A stretch of 48,945 nucleotides of DNA from contig SVFV01000026.1 in assembly GCA_015056655.1 (NCBI GenBank), positions 1 through 48,945 of the forward strand, in the 5' to 3' direction. This document shows, one piece after another, positions 25,167-32,789 of the stretch (positions are counted from its first letter, which is position 1; each line of letters opens with the position of its first letter). The position numbers were made by a program, and so were the translations under genes. The notes under the pieces are model-generated. The model was given only the letters and a program-made list of their open reading frames with translations, was not told the origin of the DNA and made no database searches. This DNA comes from Butyrivibrio sp. GTDB taxonomy: Bacteria; Bacillota; Clostridia; Lachnospirales; Lachnospiraceae.

Positions 25167-25195
25167 AGTTTAGCACACGCCCCCTACTATGTCAA
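25167..25195 (-). promoter_or_regulatory. Promoter for TPR/AAA-like gene
   Basis: Minus strand: exact -35 TTGACA (25190-25195), 17-base spacer, -10 TAAACT (25167-25172). The spacer carries GCGTGT (25175-25180), directly next to the -10; this is the same 6-mer that is repeated through the next 550 bases, so it could be an operator. Confidence 0.6.
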
Positions 25196-25263
25196 AAAAT
25201 GAGGTCTTGAAAAACCGCATATTTACTCGCTTTTTGACAATGTTCTAGGAACTGTTTAACAAA

Positions 25264-25304
25264 AAAAGAGTAAATTACCGAATATGCTCGGAATTAACTC
25301 TTTT
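25264..25304 (-). terminator. Strong bidirectional-type terminator hairpin
   Basis: The arms 25264-25281 and 25288-25304 pair as AAAGAGT-AATT-CCGA/TCGG-AATT-ACTCTTT with two mismatches and a 6-base loop. On minus a run of seven T follows; on plus the tail CTTTTATAATTT is also T-rich. It lies 400 bases beyond the coiled-coil gene, so the repeat field could be its 3' untranslated region or a separate RNA. Confidence 0.75.
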
Positions 25305-25703
25305 ATAATTTGCAAATGTTCACATTATAGAGGATAAACACGCAAAGTGAACTAATTGTCTTGAAGCGTGTGGTGTGTATCGCTGGGTAATTTGAACGTA
25401 CACGCTTGGAGTGCATTTTGTGGAAAGGGCGTGTTTGTGAAATAATACAAAAGTACAATTATTTGAATCCAAGGCACGCATAATAGAGGTTATTAAACTG
25501 ATGCGTGACAAGGTACCTTCGCCACCAAATATTGGATGCACTCAATATCCGAAAATCTGGCATAATTCGTGTATGCAGGAACTGCTAAAGAGGCTGGCAG
25601 ACACTAGCAATGGATTTATTAGGAGTATTGCGTGTCTAAAATAATTTTAGCTGACACGCAATTCCTTCCAAAGTGATTACATGAGTGCTCAAAATCGGTT
25701 TCT

Positions 25704-26792
25704 CTAAATCTGAATATCAAGCGTGTATGATTCTACCGATGTCTCTCCTGGAATAGATGACTCATCGGCTTTAAAGAAAAACCCACTATTTATGGAAGAA
25801 CCTGTATTTATTGAAGATGTTCCTCTTTGAATCTGGTGTTTTATCATATCTTTGAGATAATCCATATTGGCTTTAACTATTTCTTTTTCTTCCTGAGTTC
25901 TGTGCTTACGTTTTAGATCTTCAAAATCTTCTTTACTCATATGAGGATCGACTACTTCCATTTCTTCTAGCATTTCCATGGATTCCTCGAGCTGTTTTAA
26001 TTCTTCCTCTCCAAACTCAGAAACAAGTTTATTGAGCTCAGTTAGCATATCATCCGAAGATGCACTGCTTTCATCTAATTCTTCAGCAGCCTCTGTGATC
26101 ATTTCACTGCGCTCTTCGAATATTTCATCTTCACGTTCTGTGATTTTCTCTTCCTCGGCGTTAATTATCGCATCTCTAATATCAGAGGAAGTTTCTTCAA
26201 GCTTATCCTCGCGTTCATCCTTTTTCTGTGTAACAGCTACCATCTCCTCAAGTTCCAGATGATGTTTCTTTTTCCTGGCAACCATTTCCATACGCTTAGC
26301 GTGGGTAAGCGCAAACTGAAGCTCCTCAGCGTCTCCGTCACCAGTTGATATCTTTCTTTTTATTTCCATTACTTTTCTTTTTGCAGAAAGTACTGCCTGT
26401 TCTGCGCTAAGGGAGGTTTTAGCCTTCTGGATTCTGCTTGCAACATCCTTGTAACTGTAAACAACAGGCTTCTTAAGCTCTTCTTCCTCTTCTTGTTCTG
26501 GTGAACCAGATAATTCCAGAAAACCCTCGACCTTGTCTTTAGAAGACGCAACTAAAGGATTTAGAGTTTCATCCTTTGCCTGTTTTAAGCCACGAATCAT
26601 TTTCCTCATTTGCTGGGATTGTTCTGTCTTCTCATTTTTCTTTTTATCTAAGGGATTAAAAACAGCAGCCGAAAAAATCCCATTCTGGGCGGCTGCTGTT
26701 GTGTTCTTATGATTATTTATTTTACCAGGTAGTCCCTGATAATTTGTATTTCCAATCTGCTGATACGCAGATATTCCGATTATACCTGCCAT
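25704..26792 (-). CDS. Glu-rich coiled-coil protein of the sigma-28 regulon, unknown function
   Basis: 362 residues, not recognised. The N-terminal ~25 residues (IIGISAYQQIGNTNYQG) are uncharged and Gly/Asn-rich. Residues about 100-320 are charged, with long Glu/Lys stretches and heptad-like hydrophobics, predicting extended coiled coil. The C-terminal 40 residues are Ser/Gly-rich. There is no signal peptide, membrane helix or catalytic motif. GGAGGT precedes the ATG. An exact sigma-28 promoter upstream places it in the flagellar/late motility regulon. It is probably an accessory or cytoskeletal-type motility protein; function is inference only. Confidence 0.65.
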   Translation of the reverse strand: MAGIIGISAYQQIGNTNYQGLPGKINNHKNTTAAAQNGIFSAAVFNPLDKKKNEKTEQSQQMRKMIRGLKQAKDETLNPLVASSKDKVEGFLELSGSPEQEEEEELKKPVVYSYKDVASRIQKAKTSLSAEQAVLSAKRKVMEIKRKISTGDGDAEELQFALTHAKRMEMVARKKKHHLELEEMVAVTQKKDEREDKLEETSSDIRDAIINAEEEKITEREDEIFEERSEMITEAAEELDESSASSDDMLTELNKLVSEFGEEELKQLEESMEMLEEMEVVDPHMSKEDFEDLKRKHRTQEEKEIVKANMDYLKDMIKHQIQRGTSSINTGSSINSGFFFKADESSIPGETSVESYTLDIQI

Positions 26793-26864
26793 ACGAGCCT
26801 ACCTCCATGTAGATAAATCCAAACTCCTTTTTGGCTTTCGAGAAAATAAATTCTCACATTTCTA

Positions 26865-26891
26865 TTATCGGCAGGATGTATGAATATTTTA
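26865..26891 (-). promoter_or_regulatory. Exact-consensus sigma-28 (FliA/SigD) promoter
   Basis: Minus strand: TAAA (26888-26891), exactly 15 bases, GCCGATAA (26865-26872). This equals the enterobacterial sigma-28 consensus and fits Bacillus SigD. Predicted start near 26857, 65 bases before the coiled-coil gene. No sigma-A-type promoter is seen nearby. Confidence 0.85.
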
Positions 26892-26950
26892 GTGATAGTC
26901 CAGAATCAAAAATGGATCGACGGCTGATCACCATGGTGCAAGGCAAAACC

Positions 26951-27715
26951 TCAAAGCCTATACAGCTTTCTGGCATTGGCTTCAGTTATCTCGATTACCT
27001 TTTCTGCTGTAAGTCCCTTTATTTCTGCTATTTTCTCAACCACATAGGGAAGGTTCAGGGAAGAATTGCGCTTCCCTCTGAAGGGTTCTGGTGAGAGGTA
27101 AGGTGAGTCGGTCTCAATTACAATCTGCTCGATTGGTGCATACTCTACTACTTCTCTGAGCTTTCTGCCGTTTTTGAAGGTGATGACTCCGCCAACTCCA
27201 ATGTAGAAGCCCATGTTGAGGTATTCTTTTGCGATCTCCACAGGATAAGAGAAGCAGTGGATGTCTCCACCTATTTCCTCTGTGTGAAGGGCTTTCATGA
27301 TGTCGAGTGTGTCTTTTGCTGCATCGCGGGAGTGGATTATTAATGGGAGCTTAGCTCTTCTAGCAAGCTCTATCTGTGCTTCGAACCACTTCTTCTGTAT
27401 TTCAGGTGAGGGCTCGTCGTAGTGATAATCAAGTCCTATCTCACCAACAGCTACAGCTTTTTCGTCAGCGCACATTTCCTCTAGCCATTTAAGCTCAGCC
27501 TCATCCATCTCTGCACAGTCACTGGGATGAACACCTATTGTTGTATATACAAACGGGTATTTATGGGCAAGCTCAAGAGACTTCTCTACTGTTCGCTTGC
27601 TGGCTGTGGCATTAACTATTGTTCCAATGCCATTTTCAGCCATGGAATCAAGCAAATCGTATCTGTCTTCATCAAAAGCTTCGTCATCATAATGTGCGTG
27701 TGTTTCAAAAATCAT
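26951..27715 (-). CDS. TatD family metal-dependent hydrolase
   Basis: 254 residues, full length. TatD proteins are TIM-barrel metallohydrolases with 3'-5' exonuclease activity on DNA/RNA. Metal ligands are visible: THAHYDD (His6, His8), Glu in VAVGEIGLDYH (about 92), His in LIIHSRDA (about 128), His in DIHCFSYP (about 153), and Asp in VIETDSPYLSP (about 203). It follows rsmA by about 50 bases on the same strand; rsmA and tatD are commonly neighbours in Firmicutes. An intercistronic hairpin separates them. Confidence 0.93.
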   Translation of the reverse strand: MIFETHAHYDDEAFDEDRYDLLDSMAENGIGTIVNATASKRTVEKSLELAHKYPFVYTTIGVHPSDCAEMDEAELKWLEEMCADEKAVAVGEIGLDYHYDEPSPEIQKKWFEAQIELARRAKLPLIIHSRDAAKDTLDIMKALHTEEIGGDIHCFSYPVEIAKEYLNMGFYIGVGGVITFKNGRKLREVVEYAPIEQIVIETDSPYLSPEPFRGKRNSSLNLPYVVEKIAEIKGLTAEKVIEITEANARKLYRL

Positions 27716-27735
27716 GCATTTAACCTTTCATAGCA

Positions 27736-27763
27736 ATATCCGAAGGCTTTCACCTTCGGATAT
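27736..27763 (-). other. Perfect 11-bp intercistronic hairpin between rsmA and tatD
   Basis: ATATCCGAAGG, loop CTTTCA, CCTTCGGATAT. No T-run follows on either strand, so it is not a normal intrinsic terminator. It may be an mRNA processing or stability element. Confidence 0.5.
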
Positions 27764-27767
27764 CGAT

Positions 27768-28640
27768 TTAGTCTTTGTGTACTATTGGATAGAGAATATT
27801 GGAAAGCTCAGCAAACTCCTGAAGGCTAAGCTTTTCTCCTCTAACTGATGGATTAAGTCCCATCTTTTCAAGTGCTTCTACCACCTGATCTCTTGAGATT
27901 CCAAGGTTTCCATTTGTCACTCCGTTGGAAAGCGTCTTTCTACGCTGAGCAAAAGCTGCTCTGATAATGGAAAACATAAATTTGGAATCAATAACGTCAA
28001 CCGGAGGCTCCTTGTGACACTTCAAATGAATGACTGCTGAGTCAACTCCCGGCTGAGGAATAAAGCATCCCGGAGGAACTACCTGAACCATTGAAGGCTC
28101 TGTGTAGTACTGAACTGCAAGAGACAGAGCCCCGTAGTCCTTGGAGCCTGGCTTTTCTGCCATTCTGTCAGCGACTTCCTTCTGAACCATAACGGTTATG
28201 CTCTCAATCGGAAGCTCACTTTCAAGAAGTCTCATTAATATGGGTGTAGTTATGTAATACGGCAGATTTGCTACTACTTTGATAGGTCTTCCGCCATTTT
28301 CTTCTTCAACAATTTTCTCAATATCAACCTTTAGAATATCCTGGTTGATAACCTTGACGTTGTCATAGTCAGATAATGTATCTGCCAGAATCGGAATAAG
28401 CATTCTATCGATTTCAACAGCGATAACTTTTCCTGCACTCTCAGCTATGTACTGGGTCATGGTTCCAATTCCGGGACCAATCTCCAGAACAGTGTCATCC
28501 TTCGTAACTCCTGCTGCCTCAACAGTGCCACTAAGAACCGAATCATCGATCAAAAAGTTCTGACCGAACTTCTTTTGAATGCTTAAATTGTATTTCTCAA
28601 TTACTGCCTTGGTTCCGGCAGGATTTCCTAATGTAGGCAT
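27768..28640 (-). CDS. rsmA: 16S rRNA dimethyladenosine transferase RsmA (KsgA)
   Basis: 290 residues. RsmA dimethylates two adjacent adenines in helix 45 of 16S rRNA during small-subunit assembly. Motifs: KKFGQNFLID near residue 23, the SAM loop LEIGPGIGTMT (about 57), VIAVEID (about 77), and the catalytic NLPYYITTP (about 123). Length is normal. GGAG precedes the ATG. It is the first gene of the rsmA-tatD pair and follows a membrane protein gene by 16 bases. Confidence 0.97.
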   Translation of the reverse strand: MPTLGNPAGTKAVIEKYNLSIQKKFGQNFLIDDSVLSGTVEAAGVTKDDTVLEIGPGIGTMTQYIAESAGKVIAVEIDRMLIPILADTLSDYDNVKVINQDILKVDIEKIVEEENGGRPIKVVANLPYYITTPILMRLLESELPIESITVMVQKEVADRMAEKPGSKDYGALSLAVQYYTEPSMVQVVPPGCFIPQPGVDSAVIHLKCHKEPPVDVIDSKFMFSIIRAAFAQRRKTLSNGVTNGNLGISRDQVVEALEKMGLNPSVRGEKLSLQEFAELSNILYPIVHKD

Positions 28641-28656
28641 AGGCTCTCCATTCGAA

Positions 28657-29703
28657 TTAGTACATCTTTTTCAAGAAGCTGTGGAAGATTGGAGCAACGA
28701 GCCAGATAATCCAAATATCTCCCCATTCTCCAAATACAAATCCACCAATAAAGAAGATAGCAGTTACTATCTGCCAATAATTAGCAAACACAGCATCCAT
28801 AAAGGGATCGCCTGTACTGTATCTCTTCCTCTTTTTCTTCTTTTTGTCGTTTCCAATCTCTACACTAAATTTTACTTCCTTTGACTTGCCCTTGGAAGTA
28901 TTGTTTTTAAAATCATAACCTCCGTTAAGAGAAAGGAGTGTATTGTAAGCGTTATCCTTTGCTCCAGAAGCAATTATAAGGAATACACCAATTGCCACCA
29001 TGATAAACAACAAAGTAGGTGCCACACCGTCATTTAAAAAGTCGTTGCTTGAAATTGTATCAATGACAATTGCAGGAGCAACACTGATAATGCAAAGGCC
29101 AATTCCTACAGCAAGCATTACATTTTTGTTGAACTGGTTTGCAACCTGCTCTTCAGCTATGGTCTTAGCAGTAAACATATCTATAGAGCAGCTTTCTTTC
29201 TTAAGATAGTTCCACTTTTTTGTCTTGCTTGTTGAAAGAATGATAAGTCCAACGCCAACTGCTACTGTGACAAGAAGAATGATAAAGCCTGCACCAAAAG
29301 TCATTCTGGTCATAAGGCCTGAAATTGATAATGCCTCCATTCCTCCAGCCATAACAAGTCCGATAGGTGATGTGATGCAAAGCATTATGCCAAGAGCAAG
29401 TAAAAATCTGCTAACTGAAACATCTGATATATACTCAAATGCTTCCTCGTAAGAAACGCTTTTCCCAAATGCTGTACCATCCATCTCTGACTTTTCAAGT
29501 CCAAGATCATCTGCCAGATCGGCCAAATTTCCATACTTAGAGATTACCATTCCAATAGCTTCATTCTCTGATTTTCCATCATAGATGAGCTCCTTATACT
29601 TGATCTCCATTTTTTTGAGAAGTTCCTGTTTTGCCCTCTGAACTTCTTCTGTGTTTGGAAGTCCTCCAAACATTGATTCAAGGTAATTTCTAATGATGTC
29701 CAT
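28657..29703 (-). CDS. Multi-pass membrane protein with HAAS/permease-prefix-like N terminus
   Basis: 348 residues. The N-terminal ~70 residues resemble the short helical HAAS/DUF1700 or permease-prefix domain (EEVQRAKQELLKKMEIKYKE, then NEAIGMVISKYGNLADLADDL). About six membrane helices follow (around 97-120, 135-158, 193-215, 225-248, 310-345). A basic KKKKKRKR stretch lies before the last pair. Proteins with this prefix often work with PadR-type regulators, but none is adjacent. No transport motif is recognised. GAGGGAG precedes the ATG. Confidence 0.65.
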   Translation of the reverse strand: MDIIRNYLESMFGGLPNTEEVQRAKQELLKKMEIKYKELIYDGKSENEAIGMVISKYGNLADLADDLGLEKSEMDGTAFGKSVSYEEAFEYISDVSVSRFLLALGIMLCITSPIGLVMAGGMEALSISGLMTRMTFGAGFIILLVTVAVGVGLIILSTSKTKKWNYLKKESCSIDMFTAKTIAEEQVANQFNKNVMLAVGIGLCIISVAPAIVIDTISSNDFLNDGVAPTLLFIMVAIGVFLIIASGAKDNAYNTLLSLNGGYDFKNNTSKGKSKEVKFSVEIGNDKKKKKRKRYSTGDPFMDAVFANYWQIVTAIFFIGGFVFGEWGDIWIIWLVAPIFHSFLKKMY

Positions 29704-29757
29704 GATATGTCTCCCTCTATATTAATTTTTTTAACTTTCCCCAAATGATGTCACATA

Positions 29758-30294
29758 TTAATCTACATAGCCATACTGTGACAGAACAATCTCTCCGCTC
29801 TCTATAGTCTTTGGAACATCAATAACTCTCTGGTTTGCGGATCCTCTGAATCTGAGAGAGATGTCCTTCTGAGCAAGTACAAACTCTCCATCAACCAAAA
29901 CGTCAATATTTTTGAGGATTTCCATTGTATCCTCGCTGTGACATCTTGAGTTGTTCTCATCATTGAGTTCTTCCCATGTATATCCACTATAAATCCAGAT
30001 ACTTTTACCGGGAAGCTCTTCCTTCACTCTCTTTATGAAGGGATTTACAACCTTCTGATTAACTACTTCCATCGGCTCTCCGCCAAGGATTGTAAGTCCT
30101 GCAACAAAATCAGGACGAAGTGATTCTATAATCTCATCCTCAACCTCTTTTGTGAAGGGTTTTCCGAAATTAAAATCCCAAGTCTCGGCATTAAAGCATC
30201 CCTCACAATGATGAGTGCAGCCAGAAACAAACAAAGAGGTTCTGACGCCCTGTCCATTTGCTATGTCTGTTGTTTTTATTTCACCGTAATTCAT
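29758..30294 (-). CDS. nrdG: Anaerobic ribonucleotide reductase activating protein
   Basis: 178 residues. NrdG is a radical SAM enzyme that makes the glycyl radical on NrdD. The CxxxCxxC cluster motif is CTHHCEGC near residues 26-33; the glycine-rich ILGGEPM (about 69) binds SAM. Length is normal. It follows nrdD on the same strand, with a terminator-like hairpin in between. GAGGA precedes the ATG. Confidence 0.95.
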   Translation of the reverse strand: MNYGEIKTTDIANGQGVRTSLFVSGCTHHCEGCFNAETWDFNFGKPFTKEVEDEIIESLRPDFVAGLTILGGEPMEVVNQKVVNPFIKRVKEELPGKSIWIYSGYTWEELNDENNSRCHSEDTMEILKNIDVLVDGEFVLAQKDISLRFRGSANQRVIDVPKTIESGEIVLSQYGYVD

Positions 30295-30322
30295 ATATTT
30301 TCCTCTAAAAATCCTATATTTG

Positions 30323-30352
30323 TAAAAAGGAGCTACCGTAATGATAGCTCCT
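30323..30352 (-). terminator. Terminator/attenuator between nrdD and nrdG
   Basis: On minus, AGGAGCTA pairs with TAGCTCCT (8 bp) across a 9-base loop and is followed by TTTTTAC. It lies 64 bases past the nrdD stop and about 30 bases before the nrdG start, so it may lower nrdG expression relative to nrdD. Confidence 0.65.
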
Positions 30353-30416
30353 CCTCCCCATTTTACATACCTTGCCTCCCAGCATCAGTGTCACCCAATG
30401 CGGATCGCATTTTATA

Positions 30417-32633
30417 TTACAGGTGAAGTACTCTCTCTTTGATTTCCTGAGTACGTCCCTGGTTCCAATATTGAGTACCGATATATCCGCATGTACGTCT
30501 TGCCACGTTCATCTTGGACTGGTCTTTGTTACCACAGTTAGGGCATACCCAAACGAGCTTGCCGTCTGTATCAGTCTCAATCTGGATCTCTCCGTTATAT
30601 CCACAGCACTGGCAGTAGTCACTCTTTGTATTAAGCTCAGCATACATGATGTTCTCATAGATATACTGCATAACTGCTAATACTGCTTCGATATTGTTGT
30701 TCATGTTAGGAACTTCAACATAGCTGATAGCTCCACCAGGTGAAAGAGCCTGGAATTCTGACTCGAACTTGAGCTTTGTAAATGCATCAATCTTCTCAGT
30801 TACATGAACATGATAACTATTTGTAATGTAGTTCTTATCTGTAACACCTTCAATCAGGCCAAAGCGCTTCTGAAGTGCTCTTGCAAACTTGTAGGTTGTT
30901 GATTCAAGCGGTGTTCCATAAAGACTGAAGGAAATGTTTGTCTCTTTTCTCCACTCAGCGCACTTGTCGTTCATGAACTGCATTACACGAAGTGCGAAAT
31001 CCTTTCCATCAGGATCAGTGTGTGTCACACCCTTCATATATTTTGTACACTCGCAAAGACCAGCGTATCCAAGTGAAATTGTTGAATAGTTTCCATAAAG
31101 GAGCTTATCAATAGTCTCACCCTTCTTAAGTCTGGCAAGTGCACCGAACTGCCATAAAATAGGTGCTACATCTGAAGGTGTACCAAGAAGTCTGTTATGT
31201 CTGCACATAAGAGCCTTCTTACAAAGTTCTGTACGCTCCTCCATGATCTCCCAGAACTTCTTCTCATCACCGCCTGATGAGCAAGCTGCATCAACAAGGT
31301 TAAGAGTTACAACACCCTGGTTGAAACGACCATAGTACTTGTGATCACCTTCCTGATAGTTCTGAGCATTAGCTATATTGTTCTTATTGCAAAGGCCCTC
31401 TCTAAGGTCCTCGCTATCTACTGTAAGGAAGCTTCTGCAACCCATGCAAGGATAAACATCGCCGTTCTTATATTCCTTCATCTTCTTAGCAGAAATATAA
31501 TCCGGAACCATTCTCTTTGCAGTACATTTTGCAGCGAGCTGTGTGAGGTACCAGTAAGGTGTGCCCTCACGAATATTGTCCTCGTCAAGTACATAGATAA
31601 GTTTCGGGAAAGCAGGTGTGATATAAACACCCTTCTCATTCTTAACACCGACTATGCGCTGCTTGAGCATCTCTTCGATCACAAGCGCAAGGTCTTTTCT
31701 AAGCTGTCCTTCCGGAACCTCATCAAGGTACATAAATACTGTGATGAAAGGAGCCTGACCATTTGTAGTCATAAGAGTGATGACCTGATACTGGATAACC
31801 TGAACACCTCTCTCGATCTCCTTGCGAACACGCATCTCAGCGATCTCATCTATCTGCTCGTCTGTTGCAGCCATTCCTGCATCCTCGAACTCCTTGCGGA
31901 CTTCTCTGCGGAACTTCTGTCTGCTGACATCTACGAATGGAACAAGATGTGAAAGAGTGATACTCTGTCCACCGTACTGTGAGCTTGCAATCTGAGCAAT
32001 AGCCTGAGTTGCAATATTACATGCAGTTGAAAAGCTCTTGGGACGCTCGATCATTGTCTCTGAAATAACTGTTCCATTAAGGAGCATGTCTTCCAGGTTT
32101 ACAAGACAGCAGTTGTGCATGTGCTGTGCAAAATAATCGGAATCGTGGAAGTGAATAATACCTTCCTTATGAGCCTTAACTACATCTTCAGGCAGAAGGA
32201 ATCTGCGTGTGATATCGCGACTTACCTCACCTGCCATATAGTCTCTCTGGACGCTGTTAACAGTGGGGTTTTTATTAGAATTTTCCTGCTTAACTTCTTC
32301 GTTATTGCACTCGATAAGAGACATAATCTGCTCATCAGTAGTGTTTGACTTACGAACAAGAGCATGACGATAGCGATAGGTTATGTATTTACGGGCAACC
32401 TCAAACTTACCTGAGCCCATGAGGCCATCCTCAACCATATCCTGGATCTCTTCCACGTTAGCTGCTCTGGTCAGTCTGCCGCATTTTTCTTCTACGGCTG
32501 CCTCAATTTCTCTGATTTGATCCTCAGACAAGCTCTGGTCAGGTGTAACTTCCTTATTAGCCTTTTCAATAGCAGCTAAGATCTTGGAACCATCAAACGT
32601 AACCTCTTTACCGCTTCTCTTGATAATCTTCAC
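30417..32633 (-). CDS. nrdD: Anaerobic ribonucleoside-triphosphate reductase (class III)
   Basis: 738 residues. NrdD reduces ribonucleoside triphosphates to deoxy forms by glycyl-radical chemistry. An ATP-cone (KIIKRSGKEVTFDGSKI, residues 2-18) gives allosteric control. The C-terminal zinc site has CQCCG and CPNCG, followed by the glycyl radical motif RTCGYIGTQYW and the RVLHL end. The start is GTG (32631-32633) with AGGGGG upstream; it gives the expected ATP-cone N terminus, whereas the ATG 22 codons earlier adds an unlikely leader. It is followed by nrdG. Probable NrdR boxes lie upstream. Confidence 0.96.
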   Translation of the reverse strand: MKIIKRSGKEVTFDGSKILAAIEKANKEVTPDQSLSEDQIREIEAAVEEKCGRLTRAANVEEIQDMVEDGLMGSGKFEVARKYITYRYRHALVRKSNTTDEQIMSLIECNNEEVKQENSNKNPTVNSVQRDYMAGEVSRDITRRFLLPEDVVKAHKEGIIHFHDSDYFAQHMHNCCLVNLEDMLLNGTVISETMIERPKSFSTACNIATQAIAQIASSQYGGQSITLSHLVPFVDVSRQKFRREVRKEFEDAGMAATDEQIDEIAEMRVRKEIERGVQVIQYQVITLMTTNGQAPFITVFMYLDEVPEGQLRKDLALVIEEMLKQRIVGVKNEKGVYITPAFPKLIYVLDEDNIREGTPYWYLTQLAAKCTAKRMVPDYISAKKMKEYKNGDVYPCMGCRSFLTVDSEDLREGLCNKNNIANAQNYQEGDHKYYGRFNQGVVTLNLVDAACSSGGDEKKFWEIMEERTELCKKALMCRHNRLLGTPSDVAPILWQFGALARLKKGETIDKLLYGNYSTISLGYAGLCECTKYMKGVTHTDPDGKDFALRVMQFMNDKCAEWRKETNISFSLYGTPLESTTYKFARALQKRFGLIEGVTDKNYITNSYHVHVTEKIDAFTKLKFESEFQALSPGGAISYVEVPNMNNNIEAVLAVMQYIYENIMYAELNTKSDYCQCCGYNGEIQIETDTDGKLVWVCPNCGNKDQSKMNVARRTCGYIGTQYWNQGRTQEIKERVLHL

Positions 32634-32717
32634 TGGCGAACCCCCTTGATTTCTAACAACACCCGGGCACCCCCTATGTGTCGGGAATCGTATTAACATA
32701 ATATATAGCCACTAGAA

Positions 32718-32766
32718 AAACTATATCTTGTGGCTACAATTAAACTATAATACATTATGTTGTATA
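32718..32766 (-). promoter_or_regulatory. Tandem NrdR-box-like sites upstream of nrdD
   Basis: Two similar elements, ACTATATCTTGTGG (32720-32733) and ACATTATGTTGTAT (32752-32765), are 32 bases apart, about three helical turns, which is the known spacing of paired NrdR boxes. The first is close to the NrdR consensus ACACWATATMTTGT; the second is weaker. They lie in the presumed promoter region of nrdD, 85-130 bases before its start. Confidence 0.5.
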
Positions 32767-32789
32767 AATCAAGTGACAATTTACCGATA

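Larger units (their letters stand above)
25126..25703. repeat. Gene-free stretch with clustered ACACGC/GCGTGT inverted pairs
   Basis: 578 bases with stops in all frames and no believable gene. The 6-mer ACACGC or its complement occurs at 25175, 25338, 25366, 25400, 25429, 25630 and 25654, and again at 25721 inside the next gene's 3' end; one-mismatch copies are at 25474 and 25503. Eight copies form four inverted pairs with 18-23 bases between arms: 25338/25366, 25400/25429, 25474/25503 and 25630/25654. The last pair extends to a 10-bp stem with inner TAAAAT/ATTTTA. A further repeat, CATTATAGAGGATA (25323) versus CATAATAGAGGTTA (25479), matches at 12 of 14 bases. Confidence 0.6.

Noticed and set aside
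25320..25541. A 73-codon minus-strand open frame in the palindrome field
   Set aside because: No convincing ribosome site, composition unlike neighbouring genes, and the frame merely crosses the repeated 6-mers.
25338..25659. CRISPR array
   Set aside because: The repeated unit is only six bases, the spacing is irregular between pairs, copies alternate in orientation, and there are no cas genes.
25338..25659. Integron attC sites or insertion-sequence ends
   Set aside because: No GTTRRRY/RYYYAAC core sites, no integrase or transposase nearby, and no target-site duplication seen.
30403..30415. Plus-strand terminator at AATGCG-GAT-CGCATT after nrdD
   Set aside because: Three-base loop, short T-tract and no plus-strand gene upstream; probably a chance palindrome.
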